From positions 1-38,055 of the forward strand of contig JANWYF010000123.1 of NCBI GenBank assembly GCA_025057055.1: a stretch of 38,055 nt of DNA, in the 5' to 3' direction. The notes under the pieces were generated by a model, which had not been told where the DNA came from, did not search any database, and saw only the letters and a list, made by a program, of their open reading frames with translations. Each line of letters begins with the position of its first letter. The first letter of the stretch is position 1. Shown piece after piece: positions 16,108 to 24,900 of this stretch. Source of the stretch: Rhodovarius sp. Its GTDB lineage: Bacteria > Pseudomonadota > Alphaproteobacteria > Acetobacterales > Acetobacteraceae. A program made the position numbers and the translations under genes.

Positions 16108-16138
16108 TGTATCGTATGGCGGTCTCTGCGTATCGCAT
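16108..16138. promoter_or_regulatory. Two TATCG-centred sites 21 bp apart, candidate operator
   Basis: TGTATCGTAT (16108-16117) and GCGTATCGCAT (16128-16138) share the TATCG core at 16110-16114 and 16131-16135, exactly 21 bp, two helical turns, apart. The second copy extends to the palindrome TGCGTATCGCA (16127-16137). The layout recalls operators of IclR- or GntR-type regulators of catabolic operons. It is one of few A/T-containing patches here, so it might also overlap the promoter. Confidence 0.4.
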
Positions 16139-16548
16139 CTCGGGTTCCTTCCGCAAGCACATTCCGCGAGGCGACCGCCACCTGCCGCGAGCGCTCGTCG
16201 ATCCAGAAGCCGTGCGACGACCGCATCGCGGGCCCGCACCAGCACCGCCCACGACCGTCCGGGCGAACCCGCAAGACCCAGCAGGCTGCAGCAGGGCATC
16301 CTCGCGCTCGCCCACAGCACGCTGCCCCGGCCGCGCCGGCCCCAAGTCCGCCGCAGCGCCCGACGCGGCGCCGGCCCGATGCCGAGCGCGCCCGCCCACC
16401 GCAGGTGACGGCCAGTCTCCAGCAGGCCATCGACCGATCTGGCCAAGGCTCCACCGCGCCCGGGCGCAGCGCTGATCCTCGGCCCCTAGGCAGCCCGCAG
16501 ACTTCGGCTATCACCGCTGCCGCATCGCCTGACTGAGAGTCCGGATCC

Positions 16549-17526
16549 ATGCCCAAACCCGCCCTGCTGGTGACTCGCCGCCTGCCGCCTGCCATCGAGG
16601 CCCGCGCCGCCCGCGATTACGAAGCACACCTCAACAGCGAGGATGCGCCCTGGTTCCGCGACGGTGCCGCGATTGCCGCCCGCGCGCGGGAGGTGCAAGC
16701 AGCAGGCATCCTCTGCGCCGCCGGCGACCCGATGGGGGAGGCGACGATCGCCGCGCTGCCGCCCTCGGTGCGCATCATCGCCACCTTCAGCGTGGGCACC
16801 GACCATATCGCCCTCCAGGCGGCCCGCGCGCGCGGCATCGTCGTCACCAACACGCCGGAGGTGCTCTCCTTCGCCACGGCCGAACTGGCGCTGACGCTGA
16901 TGCTGATGGCCGCCCGCCGCGCCGGGGAGGGAGAGAGGCTGGTCCGCGCCGGCGCCTGGGAGGGCTGGGCCCCGACGCAGCTCCTCGGCGTCACGCTGGA
17001 GGGCAAGCGCCTCGGCATCCTGGGCTTTGGTCGGATCGGACGGACGCTCGCCGGCATGGCGCGGGGGTTGGGGATGGAGATCCACTACCGCGACCTCCGC
17101 CCCGCCCCGGCCGAGGTGGCGCAGGGCGCGATCTATCACGACAGCGATGCGAGTTTCCTCGGCGCAATCGATGTGCTGTCGATGCACATGCCGGGGGGCG
17201 AGGCGACGCGGCGCTGGCTGAATGCCGAACGGCTGGCGCTGCTGCGCCCCGGTGCGATCGTGGTCAACACCGGCCGCGGTTCTTCGGTCGATGATGCTGC
17301 GCTGGTCGCCGCCCTGCGCAGCGGCCATGTCCGCGCCGCCGGCCTGGACGTCTATGACGGAGAGCCGCGGATCTTCCCGGGCTATTTCGAGCTCGAGAAC
17401 GTCGTGCTGCTGCCGCATCTCGGCAGCGCGACGGTCGAGACGCGCGATGCGATGGGCCGACGCGCGCTCGACAACCTCGATGCACTGTTGCTGCGGGGGC
17501 AGACCCCGCCCGACGCGCTCACCTGA
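16549..17526 (+). CDS. D-2-hydroxyacid dehydrogenase (glyoxylate/hydroxypyruvate reductase-like)
   Basis: A 325-residue NAD(P)-dependent dehydrogenase of the GyaR/GhrB branch. The Rossmann loop GFGRIG (159-164) is canonical, and the catalytic residues are R243 in NTGRGSSVDD, E272 in YDGEPR and H290 in LLPHLGS. The substrate loop SVGTDHIAL (81-89) is typical of glyoxylate and hydroxypyruvate reductases. After the second beta strand of the nucleotide domain the sequence reads HYRDLRP, where the arginine would be compatible with NADPH. It is transcribed away from the catabolic locus from the shared intergenic region, so it may be co-regulated with it or serve it. It ends 22 nt from the convergent chemotaxis receptor gene. 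Confidence 0.92.
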   Translation: MPKPALLVTRRLPPAIEARAARDYEAHLNSEDAPWFRDGAAIAARAREVQAAGILCAAGDPMGEATIAALPPSVRIIATFSVGTDHIALQAARARGIVVTNTPEVLSFATAELALTLMLMAARRAGEGERLVRAGAWEGWAPTQLLGVTLEGKRLGILGFGRIGRTLAGMARGLGMEIHYRDLRPAPAEVAQGAIYHDSDASFLGAIDVLSMHMPGGEATRRWLNAERLALLRPGAIVVNTGRGSSVDDAALVAALRSGHVRAAGLDVYDGEPRIFPGYFELENVVLLPHLGSATVETRDAMGRRALDNLDALLLRGQTPPDALT

Positions 17527-17559
17527 GGCGGCCGGGCGGGTCGACCCGTCAGGCCGCCT
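17526..17559. terminator. Nested hairpin between convergent genes, candidate bidirectional terminator
   Basis: AGGCGGCC (17526-17533) pairs perfectly with GGCCGCCT (17552-17559), and a 12-bp palindrome CGGGTCGACCCG (17537-17548) sits inside. The stem starts in the last base of the dehydrogenase stop codon and covers the stop codon of the chemotaxis gene. No T-tract follows on either strand, so termination efficiency is uncertain. Confidence 0.55.
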
Positions 17560-19237
17560 TGAGGTCGGCCACCACGCGCGCCAGTTCGCTGCGCATCACC
17601 TCGCCCTGTCGGGCCAGATCCGAGGCCGTCTTGCGCAGGGTGGAGACCGAGGCGTTCGCCTCGTTGACGCCGGCGCGGACGCTCTCGATGGCGCGCGAAA
17701 CTTCGCCCGTTCCCTCCGCCGCCTGGTGGACGTTGCGCGCGATCTCCCGCGTCGCCGCGCCCTGCTCCTCCACCGCCGCGGCAATCGCCGAGGCGATCTG
17801 GTTGACCTCCTGGATCACCGAGGCGATGCCGCGAATCGCCGCCACCGCACGCTCCGTCTCGGCCTGGATGGCGCCGATCTGGGCGCTGATCTCCTCGGTC
17901 GCCTTGGCGGTCTGGCTCGCCAGGCTCTTGACCTCGCTCGCCACGACCGCAAAGCCCTTGCCGGCCTCTCCCGCGCGGGCCGCCTCGATCGTCGCGTTGA
18001 GCGCCAGCAGATTGGTCTGACCGGCGATATCGCTGATCAGGCCCACCACCTCGCCGATGCGGCGCGCACCCTCGGCCAGGCCCTGCACCGTGGCGTCGGT
18101 CTGCCGCGCCTGCTCGGCCGCGCCGGCGGCCACCCGCGCGCTTTCCGCCACCTGCCGCGTGATCTCGGCGATGGAGGCGGAGAGCTCCTCGGCCGCCGCG
18201 GCGACGGTGGCGACATTGGCGTTGGCCTGCTGGCTGGCAGCCGCCACCGCCTGCGATTCCTTGACCGTGCGCTCGGCGCTCGCAGCGAGCGAATCGGCGG
18301 AGGCGCGCAGCTCGGTCGCTCCATGGGCCACCGCGGCAGCAGCCGCGTTCAGCGCCTGCTCCAGCTTCGCGGCCGTGGCGCGCAGTACCTCGCGCCGCTC
18401 CTGCTCGGCGCGCTCGCGCTGGCGCGCGGCCTCGGCTTCCAGCGCCTTCGCCTTCTCGCTGTTCGCCTTCAGCACCGCGATGGCCTCGGCCAGCGCGCCC
18501 ACCTCATCCTTGCGGCCCACACCCGGCACCGCCACCGACAGATCCCCCGCCGCGAGCTGCTGGGTCGCCCGGGCGAGCTGCCCGAGCGGGCGGGAGGTGC
18601 CATGCACCAGCAGCCAATAGGCAAGGCCGAGGGCCGCCACGATGCTGATCGCGAGCACCAGAGCGACTGTCGCCACAGCTTCGTCGGTGGCGGCGGTCTT
18701 GCGCGCGCTCTCGGCGAGCATGGCCGCCCGGGTCTCGTCGTTCAGCCGCACCGCGCTGTCCTGGATCGGGCGCATCGCAGGCAGGAACTCCTCGCGCATG
18801 ATGCGGCGCGCCTCATCGAACGAGGTCTCGGCCGCACGCAAGGCGCGGCGTTCGATCGGCTCGAGCGCCCGCACCGCCTCGGCCATCGCGGCAAGGCGGG
18901 GCCCGAGCGCGGGCTGGGCGGCCTTCGCCTCCTCCAGCCGAACAGCGAAGCGGCGCAGGGCCTCCTCGCGTTCACGCGCGACGACCCCGCGGAAGGTCGG
19001 ATCATGCACGGCCAGGATGGCACGCCAGGTCAGCCCGAGATATTCGCTGAGGTTGCGGTTGGCCCGCGCCACCGCTATCGCGGCCGTCGCATCACCTTCG
19101 ATGAGCGCGCTGTAGCTGCGATCGGCAGCGCGCAGCGTCCAAATCGCATAGCCGCTGGCCAGGATACCGGCCAGGGCCAGCATGCCCATGGCGAGCAGCG
19201 CCTTGGGCAGGATTTGCCAGTTTTTCACGGAAAACAT
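17549..19237 (-). CDS. Methyl-accepting chemotaxis protein with helical periplasmic sensor
   Basis: A 562-residue inner-membrane chemoreceptor. Transmembrane helix 1 spans about residues 11-33, an all-helical periplasmic ligand domain of about 155 residues (four-helix-bundle type) follows, helix 2 spans about 189-211, then a HAMP domain (212-265, with the [18 protein letters not shown] start) and the coiled-coil signalling domain. The CheA/CheW-binding tip is intact near 402-442 with [22 protein letters not shown] and GFAVVASEV. There is no C-terminal CheR-tethering pentapeptide; it ends at VVADLKAA. The start at 19237 ([12 protein letters not shown]) is preceded by AAAGGGG at a slightly long distance. 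The ligand is unknown; adjacency to the catabolic locus permits, but does not show, a shared substrate. Confidence 0.92.
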   Translation of the reverse strand: MFSVKNWQILPKALLAMGMLALAGILASGYAIWTLRAADRSYSALIEGDATAAIAVARANRNLSEYLGLTWRAILAVHDPTFRGVVAREREEALRRFAVRLEEAKAAQPALGPRLAAMAEAVRALEPIERRALRAAETSFDEARRIMREEFLPAMRPIQDSAVRLNDETRAAMLAESARKTAATDEAVATVALVLAISIVAALGLAYWLLVHGTSRPLGQLARATQQLAAGDLSVAVPGVGRKDEVGALAEAIAVLKANSEKAKALEAEAARQRERAEQERREVLRATAAKLEQALNAAAAAVAHGATELRASADSLAASAERTVKESQAVAAASQQANANVATVAAAAEELSASIAEITRQVAESARVAAGAAEQARQTDATVQGLAEGARRIGEVVGLISDIAGQTNLLALNATIEAARAGEAGKGFAVVASEVKSLASQTAKATEEISAQIGAIQAETERAVAAIRGIASVIQEVNQIASAIAAAVEEQGAATREIARNVHQAAEGTGEVSRAIESVRAGVNEANASVSTLRKTASDLARQGEVMRSELARVVADLKAA

Positions 19238-19475
19238 CTGCCGGATTACCCCTTTCTGTGATCCCGGCCGCCCGCAGCGGTGGCCCGTGCGGCAGCCAGA
19301 CACCATCGGGGTGAAGAATCCGTTGCCCGGCGCGCGATGCAGGCGCTGCCCCGCCGACGGCCCGAGGGACCGGCGCGCGGCGGCGGGCCTCGGCTGCCAG
19401 CGGGCATCGCGCCTGCCTGTTTTCGGCCCGCTGCCGGGCCAGGGCGCCGCGGCCTCGCGGGTGCGGGCCGCGGCC
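19238..19475. other. Gap between chemoreceptor and dgt, no gene seen
   Basis: These 238 bp contain the upstream region of the chemoreceptor gene and the end of the dgt transcript. The 19200-19260 part is relatively A/T-rich for this DNA and is the best place for the chemoreceptor promoter, but no standard boxes are clear. No T-tailed terminator is visible. Confidence 0.4.
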
Positions 19476-20663
19476 TCAGCCCGGCAGGGCCGGATCGGTC
19501 AGCCGCCGGTATTCCTCCAGCGCGAAGCGGTCGGTCATGCCGGCGATGTAGTCGGCCACCGCGCGCGCACAGGCCGGGCTGCCCGGCGCCCCCGCCCGCT
19601 CGCGCCAGCCGTCGGGCAGCATCTGCGGGCTGCCGACCAGCAGCTGGAAGAGGATCTGCACCACCCGCTTCGACTTGTTGGCCGTCCGGTTGACCCGCCA
19701 GTGCCGATACATCCGGGCATAGAGGAACTCCCGCACGGCGCGGTTGGCCTCCGCCATCGCCTCGCTGAAGGCCACCACCGGCCGGCCCGCCGCCCGGATC
19801 GCATCGGCATCCGGCGGATCGAGCGCGGCGATGCGCCGTTCGGTCTCGGCCACCACATCATTGATCATGCGCCCGATGACGCGGCGGACCATCTCGGGCG
19901 CCAGGCGTTCCGGACTCACGCCGGGGTGCTGCAGCTTCACCTCGGCCAAGGCTTCGCCCGGCAGGGGCAGCGCCGCCACCTCCTCGAGCGTGAACAGCCG
20001 GGCGCGCAGCCCATCCTCCAGGTCATGGTTGTTGTAGGCAATGTCGTCGGCAATCGCGGCCACCTGCGCCTCGGCGCTGGCATGGCTCGAGAGGTCGAGG
20101 CTGTGGCGGAAATCGTATTCGGCGATATAGCCGCGCGGGTTGCGCACCGGGCCGTTGTGCTTGGCGATGCCCTCCAGCGTCTCCCAGGTCAGATTGAGCC
20201 CGTCGAAGCCGGCGTAACGGCGCTCCAGCATCGTGACCTGCTTCAGGCTCTGCCCATTGTGGTCGAAGCCGCCATGGCTGCGCATCGCGGCATCCAGCGC
20301 CTCCTCCCCGGCATGGCCGAAGGGCGGGTGGCCCAGGTCATGGGCCAGGGCCAGCGCCTCGGCCAGATCCTCATCGAGCCGGAGCCGCCGCGCGATGGCC
20401 CGGGCGATCTGCGCGACCTCGATGCTGTGGGTCAGGCGGGTGCGGAAATGATCGCCCTCGTGGTAGACGAAGACCTGGGTCTTGTACTGCAGCCGCCGGA
20501 AAGCGCGGGAGTGCAGGATGCGGTCGCGGTCACGCTGGAAGGGGCTGCGCGTCGGATCCTCGGGTTCAGGGTAGAGCCGCCCGCGGGAGGTCTCGGCACG
20601 CACCGCCCAGGGGGCAAGGTTGCGGCCACCCGGGGCGGCCGGGCGGGAGGAGGGACCAGCCAT
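19476..20663 (-). CDS. dgt: Deoxyguanosinetriphosphate triphosphohydrolase-like protein
   Basis: A 395-residue HD-domain protein of the Dgt/SAMHD1-like group that cleaves dNTPs to nucleoside and triphosphate, the length usual for alphaproteobacterial type-2 Dgt. The HD metal motif is complete: H79 in [11 protein letters not shown]108-D109 in [12 protein letters not shown], and the distal aspartate in [12 protein letters not shown] (206-207). The [10 protein letters not shown] segment and the conserved [10 protein letters not shown] loop also fit. The start at 20663 lacks a good ribosome-binding site; an internal GTG near residue 21 is an alternative. It is divergent from the erpA-like gene, a pairing common in alphaproteobacteria, where argS often lies next to it too; here argS is 15 kb away. 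Confidence 0.93.
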   Translation of the reverse strand: MAGPSSRPAAPGGRNLAPWAVRAETSRGRLYPEPEDPTRSPFQRDRDRILHSRAFRRLQYKTQVFVYHEGDHFRTRLTHSIEVAQIARAIARRLRLDEDLAEALALAHDLGHPPFGHAGEEALDAAMRSHGGFDHNGQSLKQVTMLERRYAGFDGLNLTWETLEGIAKHNGPVRNPRGYIAEYDFRHSLDLSSHASAEAQVAAIADDIAYNNHDLEDGLRARLFTLEEVAALPLPGEALAEVKLQHPGVSPERLAPEMVRRVIGRMINDVVAETERRIAALDPPDADAIRAAGRPVVAFSEAMAEANRAVREFLYARMYRHWRVNRTANKSKRVVQILFQLLVGSPQMLPDGWRERAGAPGSPACARAVADYIAGMTDRFALEEYRRLTDPALPG

Positions 20664-20747
20664 GAGGCTGGCGGTAACACCCCGCAGCGCCGGGCCGCAA
20701 CCCGAACACATGGCAAACCCACCGGCACCGCCCCCGCCGCACCCGAT

Positions 20748-20775
20748 TTGAGCAGCGACCGATCTGCCCTATCTT
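20748..20775 (+). promoter_or_regulatory. Candidate promoter of the erpA-like gene (-35 TTGAGC, -10 TATCTT)
   Basis: TTGAGC (20748-20753) and TATCTT (20770-20775) are separated by 16 bp. Transcription would start near 20782, just ahead of AAGGAG. The -35 box, the spacer and the first -10 bases match the region before the JmjC gene (26531-26558) at nearly every position, which supports its being a real promoter. Confidence 0.6.
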
Positions 20776-20801
20776 GCGGGGCAAGGAGAAACCTGCACGC
20801 C

Positions 20802-21131
20802 ATGCCCGTCTTCCACGTCACCCCCCGCGCCGCGCAGGAGATTGCCGCCATCGCCGCACGGCAGGGCCGGCCCGGCGCGGCGCTGCGCGTCTCCGTCTCG
20901 GCCGGCGGATGTTCGGGGTTGCAATACGGCTTCGACCTGGCCGATGCGCCGGAGGCCGACGACCTGGTGGTGGAACAGGACGGGGTGCGCGTCCTGGTTG
21001 ATGCCGTGAGCCTCGAGTTCCTCGACGGCGCCACCCTGGATTGGCACGAGAGCCTGATGGGCAGCCACTTCAAGGTCGACAACCCGCAGGCGGTCAGCGG
21101 CTGCGGCTGCGGCGCCAGCTTCGCGGTGTGA
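20802..21131 (+). CDS. erpA: A-type iron-sulfur cluster carrier (ErpA/IscA family)
   Basis: A 109-residue A-type carrier that receives Fe-S clusters from the assembly machinery and hands them to target enzymes. The three cluster cysteines are present: C37 in GGCSGLQYGF, C101 and C103 in SGCGCGASF. The typical LVDAVSLEFLDGATLDW segment also matches. The ATG at 20802 gives the family N-terminus; AAGGAG lies about twelve bases upstream and is the ribosome-binding site. The gene is divergent from dgt. The symbol erpA follows the common alphaproteobacterial naming of the copy beside dgt; the sequence alone does not separate ErpA from IscA strictly. Confidence 0.9.
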   Translation: MPVFHVTPRAAQEIAAIAARQGRPGAALRVSVSAGGCSGLQYGFDLADAPEADDLVVEQDGVRVLVDAVSLEFLDGATLDWHESLMGSHFKVDNPQAVSGCGCGASFAV

Positions 21132-21138
21132 GCCGGCC

Positions 21139-21903
21139 TTGCGGCTCGCCTCCTTCAACGTCAACTCGATCCGCGTCCGCCTGCCTCATCTGCGGCGTTT
21201 CCTGGCGCGCCATGCGCCGGATGTGCTGTTCCTGCAGGAGCTGAAATGCCGCACCGAACAGTTCCCCACGGCAGACCTGGCGGAGACCGGCTATGCCATG
21301 CATGCGCTGGGCCAAGCCGGCGGTCGCAACGGGGTTGCCGTGCTCTCCCGCCTGCCCTTCGCGGTCACGGCCGAAGCCCTGCCCGGCGATCCGGCGGATG
21401 AGGAGGCGCGCTACCTCGAGATCGAGGCGGCGGGCATCCGCATGGCCGGGATCTACCTGCCCAACGGCAACTCCGGCGGTGCAGCCGGCTTCGCCTTCAA
21501 GCTGCGCTGGATGGAGCGGCTGCTGGCGCAGACCCGCGCCCATCTCGACGCCTTCCGCCCCTTCGCGATCCTCGGCGATTTCAATGTCTGCCCAACCGAT
21601 GCCGATCTCGCCCCCGGGCTGCTCGCGCCGACCGATGCGCTGGTCCACCCCGAGGTGCGATCCCGCTTCCGCGCCCTGCTCTGGTCCGGGATGACCGATG
21701 CCGCGGCGGCGCTCGGCCAGCATCCCTTCACCTATTGGGATTATGGCCCCGCCTTCGAAGCCAATCGCGGCCTGCGCATCGACCATGCGCTGCTCAGCCC
21801 CGAACTGGCCGAACGGCTCCAGGGTTTCGGCGTCGATCTCCTGGCCCGGGCGGAGGAGCAGCCCTCCGACCACGCCCCGATCTGGGTCGATCTGGCGGAT
21901 TGA
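21139..21903 (+). CDS. xth: Exodeoxyribonuclease III / AP endonuclease
   Basis: A 254-residue exonuclease III-type enzyme of base excision repair that cuts DNA 5' of abasic sites and trims 3' ends. Active-site residues of the EEP fold are all visible: N7 in SFNVNSIR, E34 in LQELK, Y106 in GIYLPNG, D147 and N149 in LGDFNV, and D244/H245 in PSDHAP. The most credible start is a TTG at 21139, 7 nt after the stop of the Fe-S carrier gene; no ATG or GTG fits the family N-terminus, so it relies on a rare start codon and probably coupling. It converges on the glutamate dehydrogenase gene with a gap of only 6 bp, so the two transcripts probably overlap. Confidence 0.93.
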   Translation: MRLASFNVNSIRVRLPHLRRFLARHAPDVLFLQELKCRTEQFPTADLAETGYAMHALGQAGGRNGVAVLSRLPFAVTAEALPGDPADEEARYLEIEAAGIRMAGIYLPNGNSGGAAGFAFKLRWMERLLAQTRAHLDAFRPFAILGDFNVCPTDADLAPGLLAPTDALVHPEVRSRFRALLWSGMTDAAAALGQHPFTYWDYGPAFEANRGLRIDHALLSPELAERLQGFGVDLLARAEEQPSDHAPIWVDLAD

Positions 21904-21909
21904 GGTCGC

Positions 21910-24900
21910 TCAGGCCAGCCGGTCGAGGGCCGCCAGCGCCACCATCCCGGCCGAGAGCTCCGGCAGCCGCGCCGCCTCCGCGCAGAGCCGTGCCACCTCC
22001 TCGGCGGCGGGGCCGACAGCCGCGCCCGAGAGCCGGGCGGCGGCGAGCCGGCCCTGCACCCGATCAAGCCCGGCGAGCAGCCCCGCCCGGGCACGCTGGC
22101 CGAAGGGACCGGGGGCGGGAGCGGCCTCGGCCGCCGCACGCAGGGCCGGCAGGTGGAAGTGCCGCGCCACCTCCTCCCAGGCCGCGGCCGCGGCGGCAGG
22201 GCTTGCGCCGGTATCGGCCGCCAGCCGCAGCACCGCCGGGGCATCGCCGCGGGCGGAGAGCAGCGCCATCACCCCCGCCCCCTCGCGCAGGCGTCGCAGC
22301 GCCTCCTCGACCGGTGCGGGATCGGCGAGCAGATGCGCCGCGGCGCGTTCGAGATCGGCGCGCAGCGCAAGCAGCCTCGCGCAACGATCTGGCCAGGGTG
22401 CGGCTTCCGCATCGGCGGCATCCATCGCCGCCGCAAGCCCGAGCCCCTCCGCCGCCAGCCAGGCCGCACGCGCCAGCGCCGCCGGCGTGGCCTCCGCCGA
22501 CAACCGGCCAAGGGCGGCCGGCCCGAGCAGATTGGCGATCCGGTTGGCCAGCAGCGTGGCGAGCAGCTCCCGCCGCAGCGGATGGCGGGCGATCAGATCG
22601 GCATGCGCCTCGCGCAGGGGGGTCGGGAAATAGGCGAGCAGCAAGGGCAGGAACACCTCCTGCCCCGGCAGGTCGGAGGCCAGCAGCCCATCGGTGAGCC
22701 AGAGCTTGGCCAGCGGCAGGAGGGCTGCCGCCTCCGGCCGGGTGATGGCGGGGCCGGCCGCGGCGCGGGAGGCGATCGCCGCCTCGTCCGGCAGGCAGGC
22801 CAAGCGGCGGTCGAGCAGCCCCGCCGCCTCGAGCCGCGCCATCAAGGCTCCGGCCGCAGGCCAGGCCGCCGCGCCCGCCGCCACCTCCAGGCTGACCGCG
22901 AGCGACTGCGCGCGGTTTTCGGCCAGCACCAGCGCGGCCACCTCCTCGGTCATGGCGGACAGCAGCGCATTGCGCTGCGGCCGGGTGATGCGCCCCGCCC
23001 GCTCGGCCGCAGCGAGCAGGATCTTGATGTTGACCTCGCGGTCGGAGGTCGCGACGCCCGCCGCGTTGTCCAGCGCATCGGTGTTGAGCGCCACACCGGA
23101 GAGCGCGGCCTCGATCCGCCCGGCCTGGGTGAAGGCCAGATTGGCCCCCTCCCCCACCACCCGCGCCCGCAGCGCCCGGCCATCGACGCGCAGCGCATCA
23201 TTGGCGCGGTCCCCGACGGCGGCGTGGGATTCGTGGCTCGCCTTCACGAAGGTGCCGATCCCGCCGAAGTAGAGAAGATCGACCGGCATGGTGAGGATGG
23301 CGCGGATCACCTCGGCCGGGCTCGCGCGGGGCGAGGGGAGCCCGAGCATCGCCTGCGCCTCGGGCGAGAGGGTGAGCTGGCGGACCTGCCGCGGGTAGAC
23401 GCCGCCACCCTTGCTGATCCGTGCCGGATCGTAATCGGCCCAGGAGGAGCGCGGCAGGGCAAACAGCCGCGCCCGCTCCTCGTAAGAGGCGGCCGGGTCG
23501 GGATCGGGATCGAGGAAGATGTGGCGGTGGTCGAAGGCGGCGAGCAGCCGGACCTGCCGCGTCACCAGCAGCCCATTGCCGAAGACGTCGCCCGACATGT
23601 CGCCCACGCCGACGCAGGTGAAGGGCTCGGCCTGGATGTCCTGTCCGCGTTCGGCGAAGTGCCGGGCGATCATCACCCAGGCACCGCGCGCGGTGATGCC
23701 CATGCGCTTGTGGTCGTAGCCGGCCGAACCGCCGGAGGCGAAGGCATCGCCCAGCCAGAAGCCCGCCTCCTCGGCCATGGCGTTGGCGATGTCGCTGAAG
23801 GTCGCGGTGCCCTTGTCGGCGGCGGCGACGATGTAGGGATCATCCCCGTCGCGCCGGCGCACCCCGGCGGCGGGCACCGCGCGGCCGTCGACCAGATTGT
23901 CGGTCAGCGTCAGCATCGCCCCGATCAACAGCCGATAGGCCGCGATCCCCGCCTGCTGCAGCGCGGCGCGATCGGCAGGCAGGGGGCCTTTGAGCACGAA
24001 GCCGCCCTTCGCCCCGGTCGGCACGATGATCGCGTTCTTGACCACCTGCGCCTTCATCAGGCCTAGGATTTCGGTGCGGAAATCCTCGCGCCGGTCGGAC
24101 CAGCGAATGCCGCCGCGTGCCACCGGGCCGGCCCGCAGGTGGCAGCCCTCCATGCCGGGAGCATGGACGAAGATCTCACGCCAGGGCCTGGGGCTTGGCA
24201 TCTCTCCCGCCGCGGCGCAGTCGAGCTTGAAGGCGATCGCCGGGCGGTCCAGGAAGAAATCGGTGCGCAGGATGGCATCCATCACCTGCCGCAGCCGCGA
24301 GAGGATGCGTTCGGCATCGGGATCGGCGATGCGCTCGAGCGCGGCATCGAGCCGGCGGGAGAGCGCCGCTTCCTCCTCCGGCTGCGTGCTGGCGGCGGGG
24401 TCGAAGCGGGCGCGGAAGAGGGCGATCAGCAGCGCCGCCACCTCGGGTTCGGCGGCCAGGGCTTCCTCCACCGCGCCCTGGGCGAAGGGGAAGCCCACCT
24501 GCTTAAGCCAGCGGAAGATGGCGCGCAGCAGCCAGCATTCCCGCCAGGACAGGCCTGCCGCCAGCACCAGGCGATTGAACCCGTCGGCCTCCGCCCGCCC
24601 CTCGAGCAGGGCAGAGAGCGCCTCCCGCAGCGCGGCAAAACGCCCCTCGGGCACCGGCTGCGCAGCCTCGAGCTGGAAGACGTGCAGCACCACGGGCGCT
24701 GTATCGGCCGGCTGCAGGCGATAGGGTGTCTCCTCCACCGCCTTGAGGCCGAGGCTCTCGAACAGCGGCAGGGCCGAGGCGAGCGGCAGCGGCCCGCCGG
24801 GATGGGCGAGCCGCAGCGCGAGCCGCCCCGGCGGCGCGTCGGGCGGGGTTTCGAAGGCTGCGGCAGCGCGCCCCTGGGCCAGCGCGGCCTCGGCCAGGGC

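Larger units (their letters stand above)
16069..16548. other. Divergent intergenic region carrying the locus control elements
   Basis: These 480 bp separate the cyclase gene (minus) and the second D-2-hydroxyacid dehydrogenase (plus). Near the cyclase are a 16-bp perfect palindrome and two TATCG-centred sites. The rest (about 16150-16530) is GC-rich with open frames on all strands that show no conserved protein features; I cannot exclude the remnant of a decayed regulator gene. No regulator gene is encoded elsewhere next to the locus within the window. Confidence 0.5.

Noticed and set aside
16059-16595. Possible regulator gene or remnant between the divergent genes at 16069-16548
   Set aside because: Short open frames on both strands contain no helix-turn-helix or conserved core that I could recognise. 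Left as intergenic.
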